DNA of 34,555 nucleotides, taken from CAZUTK01 sp964623265. GTDB taxonomy: Bacteria; Electryoneota; B3-LCP. Numbering within the stretch: position 1 is the stretch's first letter; the number at the start of each line of letters is the position of its first letter. Below the pieces are notes generated by a model. That model was not told the origin of the DNA. It was given only the letters and a program-made list of their open reading frames with translations, and did no database searches. The stretch spans positions 1-34,555 of the forward strand of contig CAZUTK010000026.1 in the NCBI GenBank assembly GCA_964623265.1, in the 5' to 3' direction. Shown one piece after another: positions 1 through 8,214 of the stretch. Position numbers and translations under genes: made by a program.

Positions 1-662
1 ACGGCGGCAACAACGATATGCCCTTCTACAAGCCCGATCTGATGATTACGGTCACTGATCCATTGCGCAGCGGTCATGAGGTGACCTATCATCCGGGTGA
101 AGCCAACTTGATTCTGGCGGACGTCGCCGTGATCAATAAGGTGGAATCCGCCGACCCGGACGACGTATCCGATCTTCGCAACAGCATCCGGATGCGGAAT
201 CCCAAAGCAGTCATCGTGGAAGCCGCCAGCCCCATCAGCGTGGAAGACCCCGCCGTGATCACCGGCAAGCGCGTGTTGGTGATCGAGGATGGGCCGACGT
301 TGACGCACGGTGAAATGACCTACGGAGCTGGAGTCGTCGCAGCGGAAAAATTCGGTGCGGCGGAGCTAGTGGATCCCCGCGAATTTGCACGAGGCAGCAT
401 CGTGGATGTCTTCGAAAAATATCCCCAGACCGGACCTCTTCTGCCCGCAATGGGATACGGCGAACGTCAAATGCGCGATCTAGAAGCGACCATCGCGGCG
501 ACGGATAGCGATGCGGTGATCATCGGCACACCCATAGATTTACGTCGAGTCGTGCGCATTGATAAACCTTCCGTTCGGGTGACCTATGATTTACAGGAAA
601 TCGGGCGACCGAATTTGAAGGATGTCTTGGCGGCTTTTCTCCCGCGCAACGGATCCGCCTGA
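1..662 (+). CDS. Cyclic 2,3-diphosphoglycerate synthase-like GTPase, C-terminal part (5' truncated by window)
   Basis: The reading frame is already open at the window edge (codons GGC GGC AAC AAC GAT precede the first ATG at 18), so this is the C-terminal ~218 residues of a longer protein. The family (COG2403, usually annotated cyclic 2,3-diphosphoglycerate synthase) is about 440-450 residues. Recognisable pieces are GGNND, DPLRSGHE, SYHPGE-like TYHPGE, and the switch-like VINKVE, which resembles a G4-type NKxD motif. The true substrate of bacterial members is not established to my knowledge. The ATP-dependent cyclisation of 2,3-diphosphoglycerate is known from an archaeal enzyme. It ends 27 bases before the chosen carbamate kinase start, so the two are probably co-transcribed. 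The family call is firm and the reaction is uncertain. Confidence 0.72.
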   Translation, partial: GGNNDMPFYKPDLMITVTDPLRSGHEVTYHPGEANLILADVAVINKVESADPDDVSDLRNSIRMRNPKAVIVEAASPISVEDPAVITGKRVLVIEDGPTLTHGEMTYGAGVVAAEKFGAAELVDPREFARGSIVDVFEKYPQTGPLLPAMGYGERQMRDLEATIAATDSDAVIIGTPIDLRRVVRIDKPSVRVTYDLQEIGRPNLKDVLAAFLPRNGSA

Positions 663-689
663 AGGATGGGGATTGCCGAGGATGACACC

Positions 690-1634
690 ATGACCCGCAC
701 CGCAGTCGTTGCACTGGGTGGCAATGCGATCTCCGATCCATCTGGTGACAACACCATCGCTCACCAGTTCGCTCAGACGCGAAAATCGCTGGCAGGCGTC
801 ATTGACCTGATTCACAAAGGGTATCAGCTCGCCATCACTCACGGCAACGGACCTCAGGTGGGTGAAGCGATGTTGCGGATGGAACATTCCCTGGATGTCT
901 GTCCTCCCCGGCCTCTGGGAGTGCTGGTCGCGGATACTCAGGGCGGGATCGGCTATATGATCGAGCAGTCACTGCAAAACGGACTGCGCTGGCAGGGGAT
1001 CGAAAAGTCGGTTGTGACGCTGTTGACGCAGGTGATAGTGGATGAAAACGACCCCGAACTGAAGAATCCGTCGAAATTTATCGGAAAAGCGTATACAGCG
1101 CAGGAAGCGGAGGATTACGCTCGGGAACACGGCTGGATCCTGCGAGAAGATCGGGGGCGCGGGTTCAGGCGCGTCGTAGGATCCCCGAAGCCTTTGGAAA
1201 TCGTCAATAAGGACGTCATCCGCAAACTGCTGAATGAAGGCTACATCGTCATCTGCGCGGGCGGGGGAGGCATTCCTGTCTTCGTGATGACCAATGGTTT
1301 CTATGAAGGTGTGGATGCCGTCGTGGACAAAGATCGCGCGGCGGCGGTGCTGGCGCGCGACATCGGCGCGCAAGATCTCTTCATCCTAACCGCGGTGGAC
1401 AAAGTCGCGCTCAATTTCGGAAAGCCTGATCAAAAGAACCTGGATCGCCTGAGCGTCCGCGAGGCGAAGAGGTATCTCCAGGAAGGGCATTTCCCGCGCG
1501 GGAGTATGGGGCCGAAGATTGAAGCCGCAGTTCAATTTCTCGAGTCCGGAGGCGAAAGGGCGTTGATTTGCTCCGTGGAAGGCATCATTGATGCGGTTCA
1601 CGAAGACGGCGGAACCTGGATCTATGCAGACTGA
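690..1634 (+). CDS. arcC: Carbamate kinase
   Basis: Carbamate kinase transfers phosphate from carbamoyl phosphate to ADP, giving ATP, CO2 and ammonia, in the cytoplasm. The 314-residue product starts MTRTAVVALGGNAI, the amino-acid kinase family glycine-rich start, and contains HGNGPQVG, TQGGIGY, ICAGGGGIP, VVDKDRAAAVLA and SMGPKIEAA, all in family order. The frame stays open to an ATG at 666, but the ATG at 690 has GAGG (678-681) at good spacing and places the ALGGNA motif at the normal N-terminus. It follows the cDPG-synthase-like gene closely, and a 47-base gap separates it from sucC. Arginine deiminase and ornithine carbamoyltransferase are not in the window, so the carbamoyl phosphate source is unknown. 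Confidence 0.94.
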   Translation: MTRTAVVALGGNAISDPSGDNTIAHQFAQTRKSLAGVIDLIHKGYQLAITHGNGPQVGEAMLRMEHSLDVCPPRPLGVLVADTQGGIGYMIEQSLQNGLRWQGIEKSVVTLLTQVIVDENDPELKNPSKFIGKAYTAQEAEDYAREHGWILREDRGRGFRRVVGSPKPLEIVNKDVIRKLLNEGYIVICAGGGGIPVFVMTNGFYEGVDAVVDKDRAAAVLARDIGAQDLFILTAVDKVALNFGKPDQKNLDRLSVREAKRYLQEGHFPRGSMGPKIEAAVQFLESGGERALICSVEGIIDAVHEDGGTWIYAD

Positions 1635-1681
1635 TCGAAATAGAATTTCCCTTTCTCATCAACATCAACAGATACAATTTT

Positions 1682-2887
1682 ATGAAAATCCACGAATACC
1701 AAGCGAAAGAAGTCTTAAGGAAGTATCAAGTTCCGGTTCCGGAAGGGCATGTCGCTTTTTCCACAGAAGAAGCGGTTAAGGTCTATCGTCAACTCGGCAA
1801 AGGAGTCTGCGCGGTGAAGTCCCAGATCCACGCAGGCGGCAGAGGGAAGGGATCGCTCTATGATCCGGATAACCCCAAACGCTTGATTATGCAAGGCGGC
1901 GTGAAAATCGCCAAGAGCGAAGCGGAGGTGAGAGAATATGCGGATAACATCCTCGGCAATCTCCTGGTGACTCATCAGACAGGACCCACCGGGAAAAAAG
2001 TGGGGCGGATCCTGATTGAGAAAGGATCGAAAATCTCCAAAGAATACTACGCCGGGATCGTGCTGGATCGCCAGGCGGCGATGAATGTGTTCATGGTCTC
2101 CACCGAGGGCGGCATGGAGATCGAGAAAGTCGCCGCGGAGACGCCGGAGAAAATCGTCAAGGCGTATGTGCGCCCTGGAACGGGTCTGCGCCCCTTTCAA
2201 GCGGCGAGGCTGGCATTTGCGCTGGGATTCGCCGGCGAACAGCATAAACAAGCCGTCCGCTTTTTAATGGCGCTGTACCGTTCTTATGAAGAGACCGACG
2301 CTTCGCTGGCGGAGATCAACCCGCTGGTGTTGACGGAGGAGGGTCAGGTGCTGGCGCTCGACGCCAAGATCAACTTCGACGACAACGCTCTCTTCCGGCA
2401 TCCGGAACTCCTCGAACTGCGCGATCTCGAAGAGGAAGAACCCGCCGAGGTGGAAGCTTCGAAATACGGTCTGAACTACATCAAGCTGGAAGGCAACGTT
2501 GGCTGCATGGTCAACGGCGCCGGCTTGGCGATGGCGACGATGGACATCATCAAGCTGGCGGGCGGCGAACCGGCGAATTTTCTGGATGTGGGCGGGGGTG
2601 CTTCCGCCGAGACAGTGGAAAACGGCTTTCGCATCATTTTGCAAGACCCCAACGTGCGCGCCATCTTGATCAACATCTTCGGCGGCATCGTGCGTTGCGA
2701 CCGAGTCGCCAACGGCGTCATCGAAGCCGTGAAGCAATTGGGGGGCGTGCAGGTGCCCGTCATCATCCGCCTGGCAGGCACGAACGCCGAACAAGCGGCG
2801 GAGATTCTGGAGAGCTCATCCTTGAAATTCCAGGTGGCGAAGGACTTCCAGGATGCGGCGAGAAAAGTTACGGAAGCGGTGAAGTGA
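1682..2887 (+). CDS. sucC: Succinate-CoA ligase (ADP/GDP-forming) subunit beta
   Basis: This is the nucleotide-binding subunit of succinyl-CoA synthetase, which couples succinyl-CoA cleavage to ATP or GTP formation (reversible). It has 401 residues, slightly longer than the usual ~390. The N-terminus MKIHEYQAKEVL is typical. It carries the ATP-grasp segment KSQIHAGGRGKG, the EINPLVL motif, and the C-terminal ligase domain with NFLDVGGGA and NIFGGIVRCD. No Shine-Dalgarno sequence is visible before the ATG; the preceding bases are AT-rich. It is followed by sucD after a 99-base interval that may hold a 33-codon frame. Its position directly before sucD and korDABC ties it to 2-oxoglutarate/succinyl-CoA metabolism. 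Confidence 0.97.
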   Translation: MKIHEYQAKEVLRKYQVPVPEGHVAFSTEEAVKVYRQLGKGVCAVKSQIHAGGRGKGSLYDPDNPKRLIMQGGVKIAKSEAEVREYADNILGNLLVTHQTGPTGKKVGRILIEKGSKISKEYYAGIVLDRQAAMNVFMVSTEGGMEIEKVAAETPEKIVKAYVRPGTGLRPFQAARLAFALGFAGEQHKQAVRFLMALYRSYEETDASLAEINPLVLTEEGQVLALDAKINFDDNALFRHPELLELRDLEEEEPAEVEASKYGLNYIKLEGNVGCMVNGAGLAMATMDIIKLAGGEPANFLDVGGGASAETVENGFRIILQDPNVRAILINIFGGIVRCDRVANGVIEAVKQLGGVQVPVIIRLAGTNAEQAAEILESSSLKFQVAKDFQDAARKVTEAVK

Positions 2888-2985
2888 AGCGACGACTGAG
2901 TTTCATCAATATAGACCCCTGGGATGAACGTTTGATCGTTCATCTGGCGAAATTAAGACTGGAAAGAAAGAAAAAAGCGAGTTGA
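2884..2985 (+). CDS. Possible 33-residue basic peptide between sucC and sucD
   Basis: A GTG at 2884 overlaps the sucC stop (GTGA) and opens a 33-codon frame ending at 2985, one base before the sucD ATG. The predicted peptide is basic, with a KRRLSF start and an RLERKKKAS end and a DPWDERLIVHLAKL middle. I recognise no family. The exact fit between the two stop/start signals is what would be expected of translational coupling. A short chance frame in a 99-base spacer is, however, quite possible. Confidence 0.25.
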   Translation: MKRRLSFINIDPWDERLIVHLAKLRLERKKKAS

Positions 2986-2986
2986 C

Positions 2987-3859
2987 ATGAGCATCCTGGT
3001 AGATTCCTCCTCCCGCGTCATCGTGCAGGGATTCACCGGAGGCGAAGGCACCTTCCACGCGCAGCAGATGATCGAATACGGCACACGGGTGGTCGGCGGT
3101 GTGACTCCCGGCAAGGGCGGACAAAAGCATCTGAATCTGCCCGTCTTCAACACCGTGCAGGACGCGGTGAAGGAAGTCGGCGCTGATACTTCCATCATCT
3201 TCGTGCCCGCTGCGTACGCCGCGGACGCCATCATGGAAGCCGCCGAGGCGGGGCTGAAGCTGGTGGTCTGCATCACCGAAGGCATTCCCACCCGCGATAT
3301 GCTGACGGCTTACCATTTCCTGCAGGGTACGCCCACGCGGCTGATCGGACCCAATTGCCCCGGCGTCATCAGTCCGGGCAAGTGCAAGTTGGGGATCATG
3401 CCCGGGTTCATCCACAAAGAAGGCAGAATCGGCCTGATCTCCCGTTCCGGGACGCTGACCTACGAAGCCGTCGGGCAATTGACCGCGCAGGGTCTGGGGC
3501 AATCCACCTGCATCGGCATCGGCGGGGATCCGGTTATCGGCTCCACCTTCACCGACTTGCTCAAGCTCTTCAACGATGACCCGGATACGGATGCAGTCGT
3601 GATGATTGGCGAAATCGGCGGTTCGGCGGAAGAGACGGCGGCGGTGTACGTCAAGGAACATTTCAGGAAGCCTGTCGTTGCATTCATAGCCGGTCAGACG
3701 GCTCCGCCCGGCAGGCGCATGGGTCACGCCGGCGCCATCATCTCCGGCGGGAAAGGCACCGCCGCCGAGAAAATGGCGGCGCTGCAGGCGGCGGGAATCG
3801 CAGTCTGCAAATCCCCGGCGGAAATCGGTGCAAAAGTCCGTGAAATACTGGCAAATTGA
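2987..3859 (+). CDS. sucD: Succinate-CoA ligase subunit alpha
   Basis: This CoA-binding and phosphohistidine subunit of succinyl-CoA synthetase pairs with SucC upstream. It has 290 residues, the standard length. Visible motifs are the CoA-binding GFTGGEGTFH near the N-terminus, VVGGVTPGKGG, GPNCPGVISPG, SRSGTLTYE, GIGGDPVIG, and the active-site loop GHAGAIISGGKGTA, with the phosphorylated histidine at about residue 247. The ATG at 2987 lies one base after the small frame that follows sucC. The korD ATG follows after 8 bases. Confidence 0.97.
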   Translation: MSILVDSSSRVIVQGFTGGEGTFHAQQMIEYGTRVVGGVTPGKGGQKHLNLPVFNTVQDAVKEVGADTSIIFVPAAYAADAIMEAAEAGLKLVVCITEGIPTRDMLTAYHFLQGTPTRLIGPNCPGVISPGKCKLGIMPGFIHKEGRIGLISRSGTLTYEAVGQLTAQGLGQSTCIGIGGDPVIGSTFTDLLKLFNDDPDTDAVVMIGEIGGSAEETAAVYVKEHFRKPVVAFIAGQTAPPGRRMGHAGAIISGGKGTAAEKMAALQAAGIAVCKSPAEIGAKVREILAN

Positions 3860-3867
3860 GGCGAATC

Positions 3868-4164
3868 ATGAGCAATCGAATCCGCTACGAAGCGAAAGAT
3901 AAAGACATCGTCATCATCATTGACCGGGACCTGTGCAAAGGCTGCGACATCTGCGTGCGCGTCTGCAAGCAGGAGGGTCTAAAGCTGGTGGATGCCTCGG
4001 ATAAGTGGGAAGGCGCCGTCGTCGAAGTCGTAGATCCCGACCGCTGCAATTTCTGCCGACTCTGCGAGGTGCAATGCCCGGATTTCGCTATCCGCGTGCT
4101 GCGCAAAGGGGAGGAAGCCGAGATCACGCTGGCGGAATCCACGAAAAAGACCGCGGCGGAATAG
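3868..4164 (+). CDS. korD: 2-oxoglutarate:ferredoxin oxidoreductase, ferredoxin-like delta subunit
   Basis: This 98-residue protein has two [4Fe-4S] cluster motifs. The first is CKGCDICVRVC at about residues 22-32. The second is CNFCRLCEVQC at about residues 61-71, followed by P. It fits the small electron-transfer subunit of four-subunit 2-oxoacid:ferredoxin oxidoreductases. The ATG at 3868 is preferred because GAGG (3858-3861) precedes it at six bases. A TTG at 3856 overlapping the sucD stop is an alternative. A 7-bp GC-only hairpin spans its TAG stop, and 55 bases separate it from korA. The adjacency to sucCD supports 2-oxoglutarate rather than pyruvate as substrate. Confidence 0.9.
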   Translation: MSNRIRYEAKDKDIVIIIDRDLCKGCDICVRVCKQEGLKLVDASDKWEGAVVEVVDPDRCNFCRLCEVQCPDFAIRVLRKGEEAEITLAESTKKTAAE

Positions 4165-4170
4165 CCGCGG
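4151..4170 (+). other. GC-only stem-loop across the korD stop codon
   Basis: CCGCGGC (4151-4157) pairs perfectly with GCCGCGG (4164-4170) around the loop GGAATA, so the hairpin contains the korD TAG (4162-4164). No T-run follows, which argues against an intrinsic terminator. In an operon such an element could stabilise or separate transcript segments; that role is inferred. Confidence 0.4.
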
Positions 4171-4219
4171 ACTCGGAGAAAAATCAATAGCCGAATCAAG
4201 ATGAATCATAGAGGTGCTG

Positions 4220-5383
4220 ATGCCCACTGAAGTATCGGAAAAGCCTGAAATTGTATTCTGGCAGGGAAACGAAGTCATCGCGGAAGCCGCCATCGCGGCG
4301 GGTTGCCGATTCTACGCTGGCTATCCCATCACCCCCAGTTCCGAGATCGCCGCCGTGATGGCGGAGCGCCTGCCTGAAGTGGGGGGGATTTTTATCCAAA
4401 TGGAGGATGAGATCGCCGCGATGGGGGCGATCATCGGAGCATCTCTTGCAGGCAAAAAGGCTCTGACTGCAACTTCCGGTCCGGGCTTCTCGTTGAAGAT
4501 GGAGAATATCGGGTATGCCTGCATGGCGGAAGTCCCCTGCGTCGTGGTCAACGTCATGCGCGGCGGACCTTCCACAGGACTGCCCACCGCACTGGCTCAG
4601 GCGGATGTGATGCAGGCGAGATGGGGAACGCACGGGGATCATCCCACTATCGCCTTAGCGCCGGCTTATCACCGCGAGATCTATTTGAATACCATCCGCG
4701 CGTTCAATCTCGCCGAAAAATACCGCGTCCCCGTCATGCTTTTGCTGGACGAAGTGCTGGGACATATGAGCGAAGGGATCATCGTGCCGGATCCATCCGA
4801 GTATGAGATCTTCGATCGCGTAAAACCGAGTGTTCCGCCGGAAGAGTATTTGCCCTACGATGATCGGTTCGGCGATGTGCCGCCGATGGCGAATTACTTC
4901 GAAGGGTACCGCTTCCACGTCACCGGCTTGAACCACAACAAGACCGGATTCCCCACCACCAATCCGGAAATCTGCCACCGCGAAGAAGAACGCATGGTCC
5001 GGAAGGTGATGAAAGATGCGGATTTGATAGCGGATTACGAAGAATACCGTTTGGAAGACGCGGACATCGCCCTGTTTTCCTTCGGGTCTTCCGCCCGTGG
5101 CGCGCGCGTAGCTGTGGATGAAGCGCGTAAGCAAGGAATCAAAGCCGGCCTCTTTCGCGCCATCACTCTCTGGCCCTTCCCGGATCGGCAGATCCACGAA
5201 CTGGCTGCACACGTCAAAGCCTTCGTGGTGCCGGAGGTCAATCTGGGGCAGATGATTCTGGAAGTCGAACGCGCGGCGCACCGCGATATGCCCATCGTCG
5301 GCGTGAACAAAGTCGGCGGGGTGCCGATTCCACCGTATGAAATTCTGGCGAAAATCAAGGAGGTGATGGGAAATGGTCATTGA
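4220..5383 (+). CDS. korA: 2-oxoglutarate:ferredoxin oxidoreductase subunit alpha
   Basis: This is the alpha subunit of the thiamine-diphosphate enzyme that interconverts 2-oxoglutarate plus CoA and succinyl-CoA plus CO2 with reduced ferredoxin. It has 387 residues from the ATG at 4220, which is preceded by AGAGG (4210-4214). An in-frame GTG lies two codons earlier. The N-terminal pyrimidine-binding domain shows GNEVIAEAAIAAGC, the hallmark YPITPSSEIA, and QMEDEIAAMGAI. The middle has RGGPSTGLPT, and the C-terminal domain contains FSFGSSARGA and VPEVNLGQM. The gene overlaps korB by 11 bases. 2-oxoglutarate is favoured over other 2-oxoacids mainly by the sucCD context. Confidence 0.93.
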   Translation: MPTEVSEKPEIVFWQGNEVIAEAAIAAGCRFYAGYPITPSSEIAAVMAERLPEVGGIFIQMEDEIAAMGAIIGASLAGKKALTATSGPGFSLKMENIGYACMAEVPCVVVNVMRGGPSTGLPTALAQADVMQARWGTHGDHPTIALAPAYHREIYLNTIRAFNLAEKYRVPVMLLLDEVLGHMSEGIIVPDPSEYEIFDRVKPSVPPEEYLPYDDRFGDVPPMANYFEGYRFHVTGLNHNKTGFPTTNPEICHREEERMVRKVMKDADLIADYEEYRLEDADIALFSFGSSARGARVAVDEARKQGIKAGLFRAITLWPFPDRQIHELAAHVKAFVVPEVNLGQMILEVERAAHRDMPIVGVNKVGGVPIPPYEILAKIKEVMGNGH

Positions 5384-6218
5384 TTATCTGCATTACCTGC
5401 GCGCGGATAAGCTTCCTCATATGTGGTGCCCCGGCTGTGGCATCGGCATCGTGGTGAAATCTATGATCGGTGCCATTGATGCGCTGCAATGGGATAAGAA
5501 CGACATTGCCATTGTCTCCGGAATCGGCTGCACGTCTCGGGCGCCTGGCTATATGGATATGAACACGCTGCACACGACGCACGGCCGCGCCTTGACCTTC
5601 GCCACCGGCGTCAAACTCGCCCGGCCCGACAAACACGTCATCGTGATCTCCGGCGACGGGGATGCCACCGCCATCGGCGGCAACCACTTCATCCACGCCT
5701 GTCGCCGCAATATAGACATTACTCTGATCATCGTCAACAATAATATCTACGGAATGACCGGCGGTCAATTCAGCCCGACGACTCCCTACGGAGCCAAGGC
5801 GGCGACGACTCCTTACGGCAATATTGACCCGGCGTTCGATCTGGCGCAATTGGCGATCGGAGCGGGTGCCACCTATGTGGCGCGGGGATCCGTGGACAAC
5901 GGTCGCATGGTGCAGAAATACATCAAGGACGGCTTGAGTCATCATGGCTTCTCGGTGATCGAAGTGCTTTCCAATTGCCACACCCAATTCGGCAGACGCA
6001 ATAAAATGTCCGATCCCATCGCCATGATAGACTGGATCGCCGGCAGAATCGTTCCGAAGAACAAAGCTGATAAGATGACCCCCAAGGAATTGGAGGGGAA
6101 GATTATCACCGGTGAGTTGTACAGGAATATCGAACGTCCTGAATACACGGATGAATACGCCAAGTTAATTCAGCGGGTGCAGGCGAAAATGCACGCACCT
6201 GCAGGAGCCAGCCGATGA
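5373..6218 (+). CDS. korB: 2-oxoglutarate:ferredoxin oxidoreductase subunit beta
   Basis: This 281-residue subunit binds thiamine diphosphate. The N-terminus has MWCPGCGIGIV, and the ThDP/Mg signature runs from SGDGDATAIGGNH to NNNIYGMTGGQ, with SPTTPYG downstream. The family residues FIHACRRN and FSVIEVLSNCHTQFGRRN are also present. The ATG lies inside korA (11-base overlap), and the TGA overlaps the korC start as ATGA. This arrangement implies translational coupling and equimolar subunits. Confidence 0.95.
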   Translation: MVIDYLHYLRADKLPHMWCPGCGIGIVVKSMIGAIDALQWDKNDIAIVSGIGCTSRAPGYMDMNTLHTTHGRALTFATGVKLARPDKHVIVISGDGDATAIGGNHFIHACRRNIDITLIIVNNNIYGMTGGQFSPTTPYGAKAATTPYGNIDPAFDLAQLAIGAGATYVARGSVDNGRMVQKYIKDGLSHHGFSVIEVLSNCHTQFGRRNKMSDPIAMIDWIAGRIVPKNKADKMTPKELEGKIITGELYRNIERPEYTDEYAKLIQRVQAKMHAPAGASR

Positions 6219-6769
6219 GCAGCCGATACGAAGCCCGTTTCTCCGCCGTCGGAGGACAAGGGGTTCTTTTAGCGGGGGATGTCCTCGGATACGCCGCGCA
6301 GAAGTTCGAGAATCGGTATTCCATTCAGAGCCCGACCTATACGGCGCAGGTTCGCGGCGGCCCGACCAAAATTGACGTCATCATAGACGACGAACCGATC
6401 ATTTACCCGAAGACCACCGCCATCAACTTCTTCCTCTCGCTGGCTCAAGGGTCTTATGACGCGTTCCTCTACGATTTGCGGGATGACGCCATCGTCGTAG
6501 TGGATCCGGCGCTGGTCAATAAAATCGATGAAAAATACCTCACCTATCACGTGCCGATCATTGAGTTGACGAAAAAGCACATCGGCAAGATGGTCATGAC
6601 TTCCGTGCTTGCCCTGGGAATCATGGTCGAATTGACACATGCGGTGACCAAGGAGGCGGTGGAAAAGGCCTTGCTGGAAAAGGCACCGAAGGGAACCGAG
6701 GATCTGAATATGAAGGCTCTGCGGTTGGGTTATACCACCGCGCAGGAACTCCTCGCGAAAAGAGGTTGA
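6215..6769 (+). CDS. korC: 2-oxoglutarate:ferredoxin oxidoreductase subunit gamma
   Basis: This 184-residue gamma-domain protein of the pyruvate/ketoisovalerate oxidoreductase family begins SSRYEARFSAVGGQGVLLAGDVL, carrying the typical GxGGQG motif. It also has SPTYTAQVRGGPTK. It completes the D-A-B-C set with its neighbours. The start overlaps the korB stop (ATGA), and its own stop (6767-6769) overlaps a possible ndk start. Confidence 0.93.
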   Translation: MSSRYEARFSAVGGQGVLLAGDVLGYAAQKFENRYSIQSPTYTAQVRGGPTKIDVIIDDEPIIYPKTTAINFFLSLAQGSYDAFLYDLRDDAIVVVDPALVNKIDEKYLTYHVPIIELTKKHIGKMVMTSVLALGIMVELTHAVTKEAVEKALLEKAPKGTEDLNMKALRLGYTTAQELLAKRG

Positions 6770-7197
6770 TGCTGAGAAACAGAATGATGGAAAAGACGCT
6801 TCTGATCATCAAGCCCGACGCCGTGTCGGACCGTCATATCGGGGATATTCTGAAAATCGTGGTGGATGCGGGTTTTGAGATTCTCGCGCTGAGGATGACT
6901 CGCTTGACGCGGGATCAAGCCGCACGATTCTATGCAGTCCATGCCGATAAACCCTTCTATTCATCTCTGCAGGACTTTATGACATCGGGGAAAATCGTGG
7001 TGGCGGCGCTGCAGCGGGAGGACGCCGTCCGGAAGCTGCGCGATGTGCTGGGCGCCACCGATCCGGCAAAGGCGTCGCCCGGCACCATTCGGAGTCTTTA
7101 CGGATCATCCATCGAACGCAACGCGTCTCACGGTTCGGATTCCGTCGAAAACGGAGAGAAGGAGACGGCGTTTTTCTTTGCAGAAGTGGAGTATTAG
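6769..7197 (+). CDS. ndk: Nucleoside diphosphate kinase
   Basis: Ndk moves the gamma phosphate between nucleoside di- and triphosphates through a phosphohistidine. EKTLLIIKPDAV is at the N-terminus, and the active-site NASHGSDS is near residue 121 of this 142-residue version. ATGs at 6769 (overlapping the korC stop, AGAGG only 3 bases upstream), 6784 and 6787 are possible. Family alignment favours 6784/6787, while overlap and ribosome-binding sequence favour 6769. Its place right behind kor/suc suggests it redistributes nucleotides formed by succinyl-CoA synthetase (inference). It ends with TAG. Confidence 0.93.
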   Translation: MLRNRMMEKTLLIIKPDAVSDRHIGDILKIVVDAGFEILALRMTRLTRDQAARFYAVHADKPFYSSLQDFMTSGKIVVAALQREDAVRKLRDVLGATDPAKASPGTIRSLYGSSIERNASHGSDSVENGEKETAFFFAEVEY

Positions 7198-7236
7198 TCT
7201 GCCTCAGTTCAGCAGACATATAGGAGAAGTGGGATT

Positions 7237-8214
7237 ATGCCCGAGAATGAAGATCTGAAATCTTTGCTGCGGGAGAGTATGCCGGAGCAAGTATCCAGAC
7301 CTTCCGGCGCGGATGAAGAACGAACTGCGGATGTTCTGCGCATCGCCGTCGTCGGCGGCGGGACGATGGGGCAAGGGATCGCCCAGGTCGCGTCGCAGGC
7401 GGGCATTGACGTGCTGATCATCGAGAAGGACGAACAGTCGTTGAAAGCCTCGTTAGCCGGCATCGAAGACAAATTGGATTACGAGATCAGCCGATGGGCG
7501 AAAACCGTCAGCGATAAGAAAGCCATCCTCTCCCGCATCCGCGGCAGTGTGGAAATCGCCGAAGTGTCGGAATATCCGATTGTGATCGAAGCTCTGCCTG
7601 AAAATCTCGGTTTGAAGAAGGTGATTTTCGGCGAATTGGATGAAATTTGCAATCCGGATGCAATCTTTGTGACCAACACCTCGACTCTTTCCATCACCGA
7701 AATCGCCGCCGCCACGAAGCGGCAGACCAAAGTCATCGGCATGCACTTCCTCTATCCGGTGCCCAAGACCGCCGTCGTCGAAGTCGTCCGCGGCTTGAAG
7801 ACTTCCAGCCACACGTTTGACCGCATCCGCCGCTTCGCCCTGCAATTGAACAAAACGCCGATCGAGGTATACGAATATCCGGGCTACGTCACCACCCGCG
7901 TCATCCTGCCGATGCTCAACGAAGCGATGTACGTATTAATGGAAGGTGTGGCGACGGCTGAGGGGATTGATACGGCGCTGAAACTGGGCTACAATATGGA
8001 GATGGGTCCGCTGGCGCTGGCGGATCAAATGGGTTTGGATGAAGTTATGACCTGGATGGAGACGCTCTTCCGGGAATTAGGGGATTTGAAATACCGCCCC
8101 TGTCCGCTCTTGCGCAAACTGGTGCGGGCGGGCAATTTAGGCAAGAAGACAGGTCATGGATTCTTCTTGTATGATGAGAGCGGCAGAATCGTGCGCAAAG
8201 GGCAAGCGGAATGA
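7237..8214 (+). CDS. 3-hydroxyacyl-CoA (3-hydroxybutyryl-CoA) dehydrogenase
   Basis: This 325-residue protein has an N-terminal NAD-binding fold (AVVGGGTMGQGIAQVAS, residues ~37-53) and a C-terminal helical 3HCDH domain ending in GNLGKKTGHGFFLYD. The family acts on 3-hydroxyacyl-CoA/acetoacyl-CoA with NAD(P). The likely catalytic Ser149 (NTSTLS), His170 (GMHFLYP) and Glu182 (VEVVRG) are present. The usual Asn in a motif like GFVVNR is Thr220 here (GYVTTR), and HFFNP is HFLYP. A ~34-residue N-terminal extension precedes the Rossmann fold; AGGAGA upstream supports the ATG at 7237, and Met15 is an alternative. It overlaps ackA by four bases. The family is certain, but substrate and full activity are not. 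Confidence 0.88.
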   Translation: MPENEDLKSLLRESMPEQVSRPSGADEERTADVLRIAVVGGGTMGQGIAQVASQAGIDVLIIEKDEQSLKASLAGIEDKLDYEISRWAKTVSDKKAILSRIRGSVEIAEVSEYPIVIEALPENLGLKKVIFGELDEICNPDAIFVTNTSTLSITEIAAATKRQTKVIGMHFLYPVPKTAVVEVVRGLKTSSHTFDRIRRFALQLNKTPIEVYEYPGYVTTRVILPMLNEAMYVLMEGVATAEGIDTALKLGYNMEMGPLALADQMGLDEVMTWMETLFRELGDLKYRPCPLLRKLVRAGNLGKKTGHGFFLYDESGRIVRKGQAE

